Both the position numbers and the translations under genes were made by a program. The notes below the pieces were generated by a model that ran no database searches, had not been told where the DNA came from, and saw nothing but the letters and a program-made list of their open reading frames with translations. A stretch of DNA of 34,284 nt from Anaerobacillus alkalilacustris (GTDB taxonomy: Bacteria > Bacillota > Bacilli > Bacillales > Anaerobacillaceae), in contig NZ_MLQR01000016.1 in assembly GCF_001866005.1 (NCBI RefSeq), positions 72,089 through 106,372 on the forward strand. The letters are read 5' to 3'. Below are positions 1 to 7,488 of this stretch, in pieces. Each line of letters opens with the position of its first letter. The stretch's first letter is position 1.

Positions 1-471
1 TGTTTGCCCATCAGACCAACCTAAAGTAAGCATACGAAAGCCTTTATAGAACCTCTTCGTCGCATGATCATGGCAATTAGCTAATAGCTCGACCTTTTTA
101 CTGCGATCGCGATTGTACATGGAGTCATCAATGATAAAAACAGACTCAGTTGACGACAGACTTTGGACTTTTGAAATCGTCCATGAGCTTAATAAAAGGA
201 GAAAACGTCTCCAGTTATATTGAGAATGGTTAAGAAAACGATACACAGTATCCTTACCGAAGTAATCATTGCCTTTACGACCAGTAAGTAATGTGTTCCA
301 TGATTTTTGAAGAAAGACCAAAGAAAAGACAACCTTAAAAATAATGGAAGTAGTAAAGCCAGAACCCTTGGTAATACCGGCTTTTCGTAACCATTCGAAC
401 ACTCGTAATTCTTTCATATGACCTAAAATTTCATTTGGAAGTTGATTATTGTCCTGCTTATCGACTATCAT
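1..471 (-). CDS. Transposase, IS4-like DDE type, N-terminal 157 codons only
   Basis: The reading frame from ATG at 471 is open to the window edge and begins MIVDKQDNNQ. It shows an N-terminal helical region (HMKELRVFEWLRKAG), then FFGKDTVYRF-like and RFLLLLSSWTI-like segments. Around residue 115 comes FIIDDSMYNRD followed by RSKKVELL, which fits the first catalytic aspartate region of IS4-superfamily DDE transposases. The remaining acidic residues would lie beyond position 1. No stop or frameshift is seen in the visible part, so the copy may be intact. A GAGGTG ribosome binding site sits about 9 bases upstream and is embedded in an inverted repeat. The family is judged from motif style only. 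Confidence 0.75.
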   Translation of the reverse strand, partial: MIVDKQDNNQLPNEILGHMKELRVFEWLRKAGITKGSGFTTSIIFKVVFSLVFLQKSWNTLLTGRKGNDYFGKDTVYRFLNHSQYNWRRFLLLLSSWTISKVQSLSSTESVFIIDDSMYNRDRSKKVELLANCHDHATKRFYKGFRMLTLGWSDGQT

Positions 472-477
472 ATAGGG

Positions 478-539
478 AGCACCTCTCTATTGGTTATTTG
501 TTTTCTTGGTCGATAACATCTTACCAAATAGTGGGTGCT
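478..539 (-). promoter_or_regulatory. Inverted repeat covering the transposase ribosome binding site
   Basis: AGCACC (478-483) plus CTATTGG (487-493) are complementary to CCAAATAG (524-531, one bulge) plus GGTGCT (534-539). On the minus strand the downstream arm contains the GAGGTG ribosome binding site of the transposase. An extended -10 like sequence (TGG then TAAGAT, 518-526) would start transcription inside the loop. The native message would then lack the upstream arm, while read-through messages would carry both arms and hide the site. This fits the known strategy of several insertion sequences but is inferred from sequence only. The same structure recurs 250 bases away at 728-789. Confidence 0.45.
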
Positions 540-642
540 TTTTGTATTTCCAAATTTCAAGTCAATAGATATATTTAGTTTTAAATGGCACTAGTAGTAC
601 CAAGGTTTCGCTTTTAAAATTTAACTGCGAAACTTGAGTTAA

Positions 643-721
643 ATTCGAACACTCGTAATTCTTTCATATGACCTAAAATTTCATTTGGAAGTTGATTATT
701 GTCCTGCTTATCGACTATCAT
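643..721 (-). pseudogene. Truncated transposase start (26 codons)
   Basis: A second copy of the transposase start codon (ATG at 721) and its first 26 codons lies in the duplicated segment. The frame then crosses the junction at about 642 into the end sequence of the adjacent element, so no functional transposase is made from here. It is identical to the start of the gene at 471. Confidence 0.75.
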
Positions 722-883
722 ATAGGGAGCACCTCTCTATTGGTTATTTGTTTTCTTGGTCGATAACATCTTACCAAATAGTGGGTGCTTTTTGTATTTC
801 CAAATTTCAAGTCAATAGATATATTTAGTTTTAAATGGCACTAGTAGTACCAAGGTTTCGCTTTTAAAATTTAACTGCGAAAC

Positions 884-911
884 TTGAGTTAGAAACTTAT
901 AAATTCTGATT
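884..911 (+). repeat. Tail fragment of the dispersed intergenic repeat
   Basis: AGTTAGAAACTTATAAATTC followed by TGATTAT matches, with one change, the tail of the repeats ending at 9080 and 24565. The body of the repeat is not present here and is presumably displaced by the insertion sequence. The fragment lies directly beside the terminator at 917-952. Confidence 0.65.
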
Positions 912-916
912 ATAAT

Positions 917-952
917 AAAAAGGATGGATTCAAATATTGAACCATCCTTTTT
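917..952 (-). terminator. Intrinsic terminator after the zinc peptidase gene
   Basis: AAAAAGGATGG (917-927) pairs with CCATCCTTTTT (942-952). An inner TTCAA/TTGAA stem closes a three-base loop. A- and T-runs on both sides make it potentially bidirectional. It begins five bases past the stop codon of the gene at 957. Confidence 0.85.
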
Positions 953-956
953 ACGA

Positions 957-1640
957 TTAATCTCTATTCATTGCTACATACATTAATATGAAACGAACAA
1001 GTTCCATCACAGCAACTACTGCGGCTGCAACGTAGGTTAATGCAGCTGCATCTAATACTTTTTTCGTTTCACGTTCTTCATTATTACGAATAACACCTAC
1101 AGAAACAATTTGTTCCATCGCACGACTACTTGCATTAAACTCAACGGGTAATGTTACCACTTGGAATAATACCGCAGCTGCCATAAAAATGATACCTAAT
1201 AGCATTAAATTCAGTTGAGACATTAACATACCAGCTAAGATAATGAAGATCGCACCATTTGATCCAAAGTTTGCAACTGGTACTAATGCATGACGAAAAC
1301 GTAAGAACGCATATTCTTCTGCATCTTGCATAGCGTGTCCCACTTCATGAGCAGCAACAGCAGCACCTGCAACAGAATGTCCATAATAATTTTCTTCAGA
1401 TAAACGGACAGCCTTCGCACGTGGATCATAGTGGTCTGTTAGTTTCCCTTTAACTGGTTCAACAGAAACATTGTACAGTCCGTTATCATCCAAAATTTTC
1501 CTTGCTACTTGTGCACCCGTCATTCCTGATGATGCTGGCACTTGCGAGTATTTGCTATATGCACTTTTCACCTTCATCTGTGCCCATAACGGAACTAAAA
1601 TAAGAACTGCAAAATAAACGAGTAATGCACCTAATGACAT
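957..1640 (-). CDS. Membrane zinc metallopeptidase, YugP-like
   Basis: A putative membrane-bound neutral zinc peptidase of the YugP family (Zn_peptidase_2). The 227-residue length is close to the usual family size. The zinc-binding HExxH motif is present as HEVGH at residues 98-102 (context VAAHEVGHAMQ). There is one membrane segment at about residues 4-20, two hydrophobic segments around 125-165, and one near the C terminus at about 200-222. The start has a GGAGG site eight bases upstream. Substrates of the family are not established. The gene follows ypjB on the same strand after about 120 bases and ends in a strong terminator, so it may be the last gene of the ypi/ypj cluster or a separate unit. 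Confidence 0.85.
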   Translation of the reverse strand: MSLGALLVYFAVLILVPLWAQMKVKSAYSKYSQVPASSGMTGAQVARKILDDNGLYNVSVEPVKGKLTDHYDPRAKAVRLSEENYYGHSVAGAAVAAHEVGHAMQDAEEYAFLRFRHALVPVANFGSNGAIFIILAGMLMSQLNLMLLGIIFMAAAVLFQVVTLPVEFNASSRAMEQIVSVGVIRNNEERETKKVLDAAALTYVAAAVVAVMELVRFILMYVAMNRD

Positions 1641-1759
1641 TGATGTAAACCTCCGTGTTTGTTTTTTGGAACCCTAAAGATCTGAATTCCTTTTCATTAC
1701 TTTAATTGTAGTTAATCACTTATATTATGTCAATTCATAACTATTCATACGTATTAATT

Positions 1760-2551
1760 TTATTTTTGTTTCATTTTAACCTTATTTTTTTCAGCTTTAA
1801 ATTTTTGATAGCCTACGTAAGATAAGGATAATAAAATAGTGCCACCAACCGAAAAGATTACCCACCATAATGAAGGATCGGCTTGGTCTTCTTCAAAGCC
1901 CTTGTATAACTTAGCAAAGTCTTCTTCCATTATTTTCAAATGTTTTGATTTATCCTGATCACTGACAATCGTTCCTCGGTACCTTTCAACAAACCGAACA
2001 TGAGAATCGATTCTTTGAAATTGATGTGGTAATAGATCAATCATAATTGCCGGTCGTATCATCGAATAACGTTGTAAAAATCCGTTAAAATGATGTTGAA
2101 AAGCGTTATTATCTTCACTTGATATGGCTTCTCTCATTTTAGCAAAATAGTTCATCACTTGTGTTTCTGTGTTTTTCCATAAAGGATGATGCTCTGATAC
2201 TAGGGCGTCAATGACTAAACGAAACTCTGATACAGATACTACTCTTTCTTCATGACTAGCACTTGTACTTGTAACAGCACCCATTGCTTTTTCATACGAT
2301 GTGGTTATAAGACGTAACTGAGTCATTGATAAATTTTTGTTATCATAGCGAATTGCTAAAAATTGTTTAGAAAAGTAATCCATAAGCTGTTTTGCTTCAC
2401 TATATTTTTCTTCCTTGACTAATTGTAGAACTTTATCAGCCGTATGATTTAAATTTCTCCATTCTTTTTCATCTAAATCCTTTTCTGCATGGACATTAGT
2501 AGAAAAAACAAGAAAAAATAAACAAATAAAAGCTAGCATTCTCTTGTGCAT
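1760..2551 (-). CDS. ypjB: Sporulation protein YpjB
   Basis: Matches the YpjB sporulation protein family in size (263 residues), topology and position. Residues 1-22 form a signal peptide (basic MHKR, a hydrophobic run, then VHA as a likely cleavage end). The middle is a charged, helix-rich extracytoplasmic domain, with WRNLNHTADKVLQLVKEEKY near its start. A single membrane segment lies around 228-248 (WWVIFSVGGTILLSLSYVGY), followed by a lysine-rich cytoplasmic tail. This predicts a protein anchored at its C terminus with most of its mass outside the membrane. An AGGAGGGA site precedes the ATG. It sits downstream of ypjA, as in B. subtilis. The molecular role is unknown. Confidence 0.85.
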   Translation of the reverse strand: MHKRMLAFICLFFLVFSTNVHAEKDLDEKEWRNLNHTADKVLQLVKEEKYSEAKQLMDYFSKQFLAIRYDNKNLSMTQLRLITTSYEKAMGAVTSTSASHEERVVSVSEFRLVIDALVSEHHPLWKNTETQVMNYFAKMREAISSEDNNAFQHHFNGFLQRYSMIRPAIMIDLLPHQFQRIDSHVRFVERYRGTIVSDQDKSKHLKIMEEDFAKLYKGFEEDQADPSLWWVIFSVGGTILLSLSYVGYQKFKAEKNKVKMKQK

Positions 2552-2623
2552 GCCTGTCCCTCCTCTTCTTCTATTAAATCCTATGAAGAGGTGGACAAGA
2601 GTAGACCAAAAAAATAGAATTAA

Positions 2624-3223
2624 CTATGGTAAATAAAGCTTTTTTCTACCTTTTCGTATAGCATAAAAATAAACAATAAAAATAGATACGACACTCAGCC
2701 AAAAAGTAAAATAACCTATATGACTAATATAATCTTGTAAAGATCTTGAAACCCACGGATGCATAAGGTATACATAATCAACAATATCATTATGTATTGT
2801 CCAAACTGCCACAATAATTAAGTGCCAAACCCTTATTCGATAATATGGAGCAAAAAGAATTGCTTGAACAGACATTGCTAAATGCGAAGCAATAAGCATG
2901 TAATTCTCCCACGTTAACGTTGCCCCAGCTATCCCCGCTGCTATATTCATAACAACAGCCCAAACCCCATATTTGATTAATGTAACTGCGGCAAAAGCTT
3001 CTAGTAAAGGCCAATTTTTTCTCAATAAAAAAGCCACTAAAACTAGTACAAAAAATAAGCTTGCCGTTGGGCTATCGGGAACAAAAATGAAGAATTGCGG
3101 CGGTGTTATAGCTAACTGCTCTTTATACCACCAATATCCATACACTGTTCCTAGCAAGTTTACGACTAATAATACATATAATATAGACCTTTGCCCCAAT
3201 AAATAAACTAAATTATTTAGCAT
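2624..3223 (-). CDS. ypjA: Integral membrane protein YpjA (DUF1405)
   Basis: A polytopic membrane protein of 199 residues with about five or six hydrophobic segments. It matches YpjA/DUF1405 in length and in conserved features such as the N-terminal LLVVNLLGTVYGYWWY and the FVPDSPTASLFF stretch near residues 46-58. No catalytic motif is recognised and the function is unknown. GGGAG lies upstream of the ATG. The start is only 51 bases from the end of ypiF. In B. subtilis the qcrABC genes separate these two, so the closeness here reflects loss or relocation of that operon. It is probably co-transcribed with ypiF and ypjB. Confidence 0.85.
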   Translation of the reverse strand: MLNNLVYLLGQRSILYVLLVVNLLGTVYGYWWYKEQLAITPPQFFIFVPDSPTASLFFVLVLVAFLLRKNWPLLEAFAAVTLIKYGVWAVVMNIAAGIAGATLTWENYMLIASHLAMSVQAILFAPYYRIRVWHLIIVAVWTIHNDIVDYVYLMHPWVSRSLQDYISHIGYFTFWLSVVSIFIVYFYAIRKGRKKLYLP

Positions 3224-3274
3224 TGCATTCTCCCATTTTTACCTTTTGTATTTTAACAAAATAGAATAGATTTT

Positions 3275-3736
3275 CTAGCTCTCATTTTGCCATTTATTCA
3301 TTAACATTGGTAATAATTGTTTCACCTGTTTTGAAAGTTCATTCGTAATTTGTTTTTTATCTAACTCCTCCAATGAAATAGCTGAAATATAAATTAGTTG
3401 TGTTATGCTACTTTCTGTTTGTTCCCAAGTCGAATCTGAGGTTAAATAAATAACATGACGAAATCCATATTTTTTCAAATAAGTTTCCAATTCAATTAAC
3501 TTCTCTAAACATCCATAAAGGTTTTGCTTTTTAATATATGTATATGGAGGAAATTGGAATACCCGACCTTTAAACTGCTTTTCTAATTCATCACAAAATA
3601 GAGCAATAAATTCCCCGACTTGTATCGTTTTTTTAAAGTCATCTTCCAAGGAAATTGGAACTAACGGGATAATTGCTGTATCAACATACTCCTTTGCCTG
3701 TAAGTAAAGATCAATTTCTTTTGCTTGCCACTTCAT
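3275..3736 (-). CDS. ypiF: YpiF family protein (DUF2487)
   Basis: A soluble 153-residue protein matching YpiF/DUF2487 in length and gene order. Its N terminus reads MKWQAKEIDLYLQAKEYVDTA, and IPLVPISLEDD appears near residue 23. No catalytic motif or membrane segment is visible. An AGGAGG site lies seven bases before the ATG. The preceding ypiB ends in its own terminator, so this gene probably starts a new transcript from the 160-base interval upstream. The family has no established function. Confidence 0.8.
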   Translation of the reverse strand: MKWQAKEIDLYLQAKEYVDTAIIPLVPISLEDDFKKTIQVGEFIALFCDELEKQFKGRVFQFPPYTYIKKQNLYGCLEKLIELETYLKKYGFRHVIYLTSDSTWEQTESSITQLIYISAISLEELDKKQITNELSKQVKQLLPMLMNKWQNES

Positions 3737-3890
3737 CTTATTCCTCCTATTGTTGTAATAGTAAATAGTTTAAACTATTATGGAGGAACTATAAAACGAA
3801 AAGAAATTTCATGTTGAAATTCCAAAAAAAACATCAATACTATTATGGTTTTATAAGCTTTATCAACAAGAAAAGTAACTTATCAAAATA

Positions 3891-3917
3891 AAAAACCCTT
3901 ATTCCTTAAGGGTTTTT
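3891..3917 (-). terminator. Intrinsic terminator overlapping the ypiB stop
   Basis: AAAAACCCTTA (3891-3901) pairs with TAAGGGTTTTT (3907-3917) around a five-base loop. On the minus strand the stem is followed by a T-rich run. The hairpin includes the last codons and the stop of ypiB. Confidence 0.85.
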
Positions 3918-4450
3918 AAATTGGAAAGTTTCTTAGAATAAAACATAAAACTTTCCTTATCTCCATTATCTAATGATTCATCTATTTTCTTTAGTAGTTG
4001 CTTTTTTTCAAATTGATAAGATGCTTGATCAATAATTAAGTCCGCAAATAGGCTGTATACTTTTTCTGTTTCTTTATCAATCGGGACAAACGGATTCTCT
4101 TCTAACACGGCTATATATTGAGGAATTTTTTTGGAGTCTCTGAAATTCAATTGAATATAAATTTCTTCCTCTTTATTTAGCCTAATATCATGAAAAGACT
4201 TTTCAGCGTCCATCGTTACGTGCTGACGCTTATGAAAACTAAACGGGATACAATCAACATCATTCGCTGAGATAATTAATGACTTCGGACAGTACTCTGC
4301 ATTTTCAACAAAGTGTACCTTTTCCATTAATTGATCATCACTCATTAAGTAATTTAATAACCATGCACATTCTCTTCTTTTTAACTGATATTTGTTTAGA
4401 AACCACTTTAAGAAATCTTTTTTTTCTAAAACCGAGATCGTGCTACTCAT
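3899..4450 (-). CDS. ypiB: YpiB, UPF0302 protein with IDEAL domain
   Basis: A 183-residue soluble protein matching YpiB. The first about 140 residues form the UPF0302 domain (start VLEKKDFLKWFLNKYQLKRR, with ECAWLLNYL nearby). The C-terminal 35 residues carry an IDEAL-type motif (IDESLDNGDKESF), a short element common in Bacillaceae proteins. No enzymatic motif is seen and the molecular role is not established. The ATG is preceded by GGGGAGGG. The gene lies between an unrecognised 346-residue gene and ypiF. A repeat of about 260 bases is wedged upstream of it, which separates it from ypiA. Confidence 0.88.
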   Translation of the reverse strand: MSSTISVLEKKDFLKWFLNKYQLKRRECAWLLNYLMSDDQLMEKVHFVENAEYCPKSLIISANDVDCIPFSFHKRQHVTMDAEKSFHDIRLNKEEEIYIQLNFRDSKKIPQYIAVLEENPFVPIDKETEKVYSLFADLIIDQASYQFEKKQLLKKIDESLDNGDKESFMFYSKKLSNLKTLKE

Positions 4451-4626
4451 CTGTAACCCTCCCCTATTGATTACTATAGCGGGCTTTCGTATATTAACTT
4501 TTATAATAATTTTACTAATAATATTCTTTTTATAATACGAAAAATCCTTTATTTTTAAAAAGTTTTTTTAAATTTATATGTTGTTTGGACATTTATAACA
4601 TCTCATTTCAATAAAATTTCACTTAT
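4451..4626. other. AT-rich ypiB upstream region
   Basis: A very AT-rich stretch between ypiB and the repeat at 4627. It probably holds the ypiB promoter. Several TATAAT-like hexamers exist on the minus strand but none pairs clearly with a -35 box. No reading frame is convincing. Confidence 0.4.
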
Positions 4627-4888
4627 AAAAAAGTGTAAGTATTGGTCACTTGCAGCTGCTCCTGTGGTACTCCGTTTGCTCGTCGCAAAGCAGCTTTGAG
4701 TAATCAAGCAGTAGCTTCGCCGGGGCGGCGGCTTTTGACAGAAGCCACTCTTTGGCTTCTTCGTCTAACCGCAGGAGCAATTGTTTTTCGTGCGACGAGT
4801 AACCGCAGGAACAATCCAAAAAGTCATTGAGGTCAGAAACTTGACTGAAGTGACTGAGTTCGTAGGCGTTGGAGCTAGATATCTTTCC
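4627..4888 (+). repeat. Dispersed intergenic repeat, diverged copy
   Basis: The most diverged copy of the family. It begins near AAGTGTAAGTATTGGTCAC and ends near GTAGGCGTTGGAGCTAG. It shares with the others GCAGCTGCTCCTGTG, GGGGCGG, TTTGACAGAAGCC, GACTGAAGTGACTGAG and the module TGCGACGAGTAACCGCAGGA. Its interior segments are mutually complementary. The few open frames here are fortuitous. Confidence 0.8.
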
Positions 4889-4914
4889 TTTTATGCTTAC
4901 CTCATAAATGTAAA

Positions 4915-4936
4915 GAACCAAGCTTTCACTTGGTTC
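4915..4936 (-). terminator. Possible terminator after the 346-residue gene
   Basis: GAACCAAG (4915-4922) and CTTGGTTC (4929-4936) form an eight-pair stem with a six-base loop. The following minus-strand sequence is only moderately T-rich. It lies 29 bases past the stop of the gene at 4965 and just before the repeat. Confidence 0.55.
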
Positions 4937-4964
4937 CTGTTAATAAAAGATATCGGCAATAAGC

Positions 4965-6005
4965 TTAAAGTAAATATTTAGCGGGGCCTACTGTGTAAAA
5001 GCGCAAGCCATTTCTCTCTATTGGCTTAATTATATTTAGATTTACTAACATATTGATAAATCTTTTTTTTATAACATCTTCCTTTGTATCATAATAATAA
5101 TCTGTTACTAAAGGGGTAAATTCATAAATAATGCCTTCTTCTTCAATACCATTACCATCCTCTACTAATCCCATAAACAGTTTAAATAAAAGCTTAATCG
5201 TAGGTATCGGTCGACGATATAAAGTAAGCCAATAATTTACTAAACTTTGAATAAATATATCAAGTTTCAAACTTTCTAACTCATTTACTTTTTCTCCAAT
5301 TACTAATGTGCCATCAGTTTCATTAATCCACTTTCTGTTAAAGCAAAAATCATAAATAAAGGAGAAACGATCTGGATAATAAGAGAATCGTCTTCCATAT
5401 CCAAACCGCCATTTTTCGTCTGGTATCGTTTCCTTAATAGAAAACTGTTTCATAATGGCCTGAAAGTCTTTTTTATGAATAAGCCCATTTTTGGTTAATG
5501 GTAGCGGAGAATCAACTACTATATCAATAAAAGATAAAATATCGTTTACTATTTCCATCTCAACATTTGTTTCTTCAAGAGATGGAAAAATAAAACTATG
5601 TACATCCATGTTCATTTTAAAACAACGGATTAACTCATCTTTAATTTGGATGGGGATTAAATAATTTTTATTAGCATACGCAAATAAAATCCCACAACTA
5701 GTTAGTTCTTCTACTAGGGCATGAAAACTTTCCTGATCAAATTTCGGAACAAAACCAAAGAGTTCTTCTTTGGATAAAAAAAGCTTTTCATCAAAACACA
5801 AAGTTAACGCTATTCTCTTCGCATCATTTGATAAGAGTTGAAACTTTTTACTAAATTGATGAAAATTAGTTAACTCGGCATATAGGACTTCGATCATTTC
5901 CCTCTTGGAATGCACATTAATATTTGAATCAATCCCTTGTAATAGTTTTCCCAACTCTTTTCGATCTTGAAAAAGTAATACGTCCATTAAGTTCATTTTT
6001 ATCAC
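4965..6005 (-). CDS. Unrecognised 346-residue protein, probably winged-helix rich
   Basis: I do not recognise this protein. It is soluble, with no signal peptide or membrane segment. Residues about 55-125 (LSNDAKRIALTLCF, then KEELFGFV, then ELTSCGILFAY) and the last about 50 residues (DVIKKRFINMLVNLNIIKP, then RFYTVGPAKYLL) each look like a winged-helix unit. This loosely recalls the N-terminal region of bacterial XPB/Ssl2-like helicase-associated proteins, but no helicase motif is present. The longest frame starts with GTG at 6005 behind GGGGGA; ATG codons at 5996 and 5987 are alternatives. It lies between ypiA and ypiB, a position with no gene in the B. subtilis order, and is probably transcribed with ypiA. 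Confidence 0.7.
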   Translation of the reverse strand: MIKMNLMDVLLFQDRKELGKLLQGIDSNINVHSKREMIEVLYAELTNFHQFSKKFQLLSNDAKRIALTLCFDEKLFLSKEELFGFVPKFDQESFHALVEELTSCGILFAYANKNYLIPIQIKDELIRCFKMNMDVHSFIFPSLEETNVEMEIVNDILSFIDIVVDSPLPLTKNGLIHKKDFQAIMKQFSIKETIPDEKWRFGYGRRFSYYPDRFSFIYDFCFNRKWINETDGTLVIGEKVNELESLKLDIFIQSLVNYWLTLYRRPIPTIKLLFKLFMGLVEDGNGIEEEGIIYEFTPLVTDYYYDTKEDVIKKRFINMLVNLNIIKPIERNGLRFYTVGPAKYLL

Positions 6006-6059
6006 CGTTCCCCCATAGTGATTTTTACTATGTAGTATTAACGGTTTTATAAGAAACTA

Positions 6060-7325
6060 TTATTCACCTAGAGATAAATCAAATAATAATTCTTTAATAT
6101 ATCCTTTTGTTTGATCTAACTCATAGGCTTTTGTCAGCACATCTTTCGATTTTTCTCGCTTACCAGCCTCGAGTAATATTTGACCAAACTCTTCTAAGAA
6201 ATCACTATCTCCAGAAAAGTTATTACTTAAGCTCTCATATATTTGCAATGCTTCCTCAAATTCATCTAGTTCTCTTTTCGCCGTAGCTAAAAACCAATCA
6301 AAAAGAGGGTCTTCTTCTCCCAGTTCTTTTAGATACGTTATAAGGTCATCAAGTTCACTAAAACGCTCCTCTTTTTTCAATAAGTTTGCGAGCATATTTG
6401 CACTCTCAAAGTTAGACGGATTAATCGCTAGTACCTTTCTTAAATACTGCTCACCTTCTACAACATATCCGTTATTAAGTGAAACTCTAGCTCCTTGAAT
6501 ATATAAATTTTCATTAAACTCATCAATCTCTAAACCCCTCTTTATAATTTGTAGAGCCTCACGAATTTGACCATCTTCCTCATAAGCTTCTCCTAAGTAT
6601 GGATAAACACTCGAATAACTTTCATCCATATCAATTACTTTCTCAAATTGGTTTATCGCAGTAGGGAAATTACCCAATTGAAGTACTGTATATCCAAATC
6701 CAAAGTGGTCATCTATTGTAGGATTATTACAAATTCCTTCTTCATAATAAGTAATCGCTTCTTCAAAAGCACCACTGGCACTAAATGCCTCAGCTAAACG
6801 CAATGCTATATTCGTTCCTTCTAAGTTTTTTTGAAACGGTAATGCCCGTTTATAGTACGGAATACTTTTTACATAGTCTCCTCTTGAAATATAAAATTCC
6901 CCTAATCCAAATTGAACGACAGGTTCATTTGGAACTTTTTTTTCAGCATTTAATAGTTTCATTTCTGCTACTTCATCTAGCCCTTGTAATTGATAAAGAT
7001 CGGCTAGTAACAATTGGCCTTGAACGTATACTGGATCATTTTCATTTATTTCAAGAAGCATTTCGATAGCCTCATCTTCCTCATCTAAATCTATTAGTAA
7101 TTCTGCCATAAATGTATATAATTCACCTTCATCTGGATAATAAATCAAAAGTTCTTCAATGACCTCTTTAGCTAAATCTACTAAACCTAAATCATAATAA
7201 ATTTCTGCTATTGAGTATTTGGAGTCGTGATCAGCCGTTTCATTCGTTTTCTTTAATTGTTTCAAGGCTTCCTCTACTCTTCCCTCATCAATTAATTTTA
7301 TTGCTTTTTTTATTCCTATATTCAT
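6060..7325 (-). CDS. ypiA: YpiA, tetratricopeptide repeat protein
   Basis: A soluble protein of 421 residues built almost entirely of tetratricopeptide repeats. Repeating helix pairs such as YDLGLVDLAKEVIEELL, FGLGEFYISRGDYVKSIPYY, YPYLGEAYEEDGQIREAL and FGQILLEAGKREKSKDVL recur about every 34 residues. It is strongly acidic. TPR arrays act as protein-binding scaffolds; a specific partner cannot be read from sequence. The start chosen is ATG at 7325 because AGGAG lies nine bases upstream. The upstream TTG at 7349 would include that site and is unlikely. Length and position match B. subtilis YpiA. A terminator separates it from the gene at 7489. Confidence 0.88.
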   Translation of the reverse strand: MNIGIKKAIKLIDEGRVEEALKQLKKTNETADHDSKYSIAEIYYDLGLVDLAKEVIEELLIYYPDEGELYTFMAELLIDLDEEDEAIEMLLEINENDPVYVQGQLLLADLYQLQGLDEVAEMKLLNAEKKVPNEPVVQFGLGEFYISRGDYVKSIPYYKRALPFQKNLEGTNIALRLAEAFSASGAFEEAITYYEEGICNNPTIDDHFGFGYTVLQLGNFPTAINQFEKVIDMDESYSSVYPYLGEAYEEDGQIREALQIIKRGLEIDEFNENLYIQGARVSLNNGYVVEGEQYLRKVLAINPSNFESANMLANLLKKEERFSELDDLITYLKELGEEDPLFDWFLATAKRELDEFEEALQIYESLSNNFSGDSDFLEEFGQILLEAGKREKSKDVLTKAYELDQTKGYIKELLFDLSLGE

Positions 7326-7406
7326 AACTACTACTCCTATTCCAGCCAATTATTTAAACTTGGTTTGTTTGTTAATAATCATAATGTCAACTATAGATAA
7401 GTTTCC

Positions 7407-7435
7407 AAAAAAAAGAAAAACCACCAGTGTGGTGG
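7407..7435 (-). terminator. Intrinsic terminator after the amidohydrolase-like gene
   Basis: CCACCA (7421-7426) and TGGTGG (7430-7435) form a perfect stem with a three-base loop. On the minus strand it is followed by TTTTTCTTTTTTTT. It ends the transcript of the gene at 7489, so ypiA needs its own promoter in the short interval beyond. Confidence 0.85.
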
Positions 7436-7488
7436 ATGGAATTACTATAATATAATTATAGACACTTATTTTATTAATAATCAATAGA

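Larger units (their letters stand above)
1..641 (-). mobile_element. IS4-like insertion sequence, cut by the window edge
   Basis: The upstream end of an insertion sequence, with its transposase reading off the left edge. The segment from about 393 to 641 is repeated almost at once at 643-891, so this is a recognisable element end and not unique chromosome. The terminal stretch near 605-640 has a short inverted repeat (GGTTTCGC with GCGAAACT). The outer end abuts the tail of a dispersed intergenic repeat at 884-911, so the element seems to have landed in that repeat. The other end, any target duplication and the full family assignment lie outside the window. Confidence 0.75.
393..891. repeat. 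Direct tandem duplication of a 249-base IS end
   Basis: Bases 393-641 and 643-891 appear identical, offset by 250. Each copy carries the IS end, the transposase leader and the first 26 transposase codons. In the 643-891 copy the frame then runs into the IS end of the neighbouring copy, so it is a truncated remnant. Possible origins are insertion of one IS beside another followed by deletion, or a local duplication. Their identity suggests a recent event. Confidence 0.85.

Noticed and set aside
2790..3206. Alternative frames within ypjA on both strands
   Set aside because: They are shadows of the ypjA coding sequence with no recognisable domain or ribosome binding site.
4642..4981. Three overlapping open frames within and beside the repeat
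   Set aside because: They follow the repetitive sequence on both strands, lack ribosome binding sites and look like low-complexity translations of palindromic DNA.
7326..7406. TTGACA upstream of ypiA as a sigma-A promoter
   Set aside because: The -35 is perfect, but no acceptable -10 lies 15-19 bases downstream, so no promoter was called.
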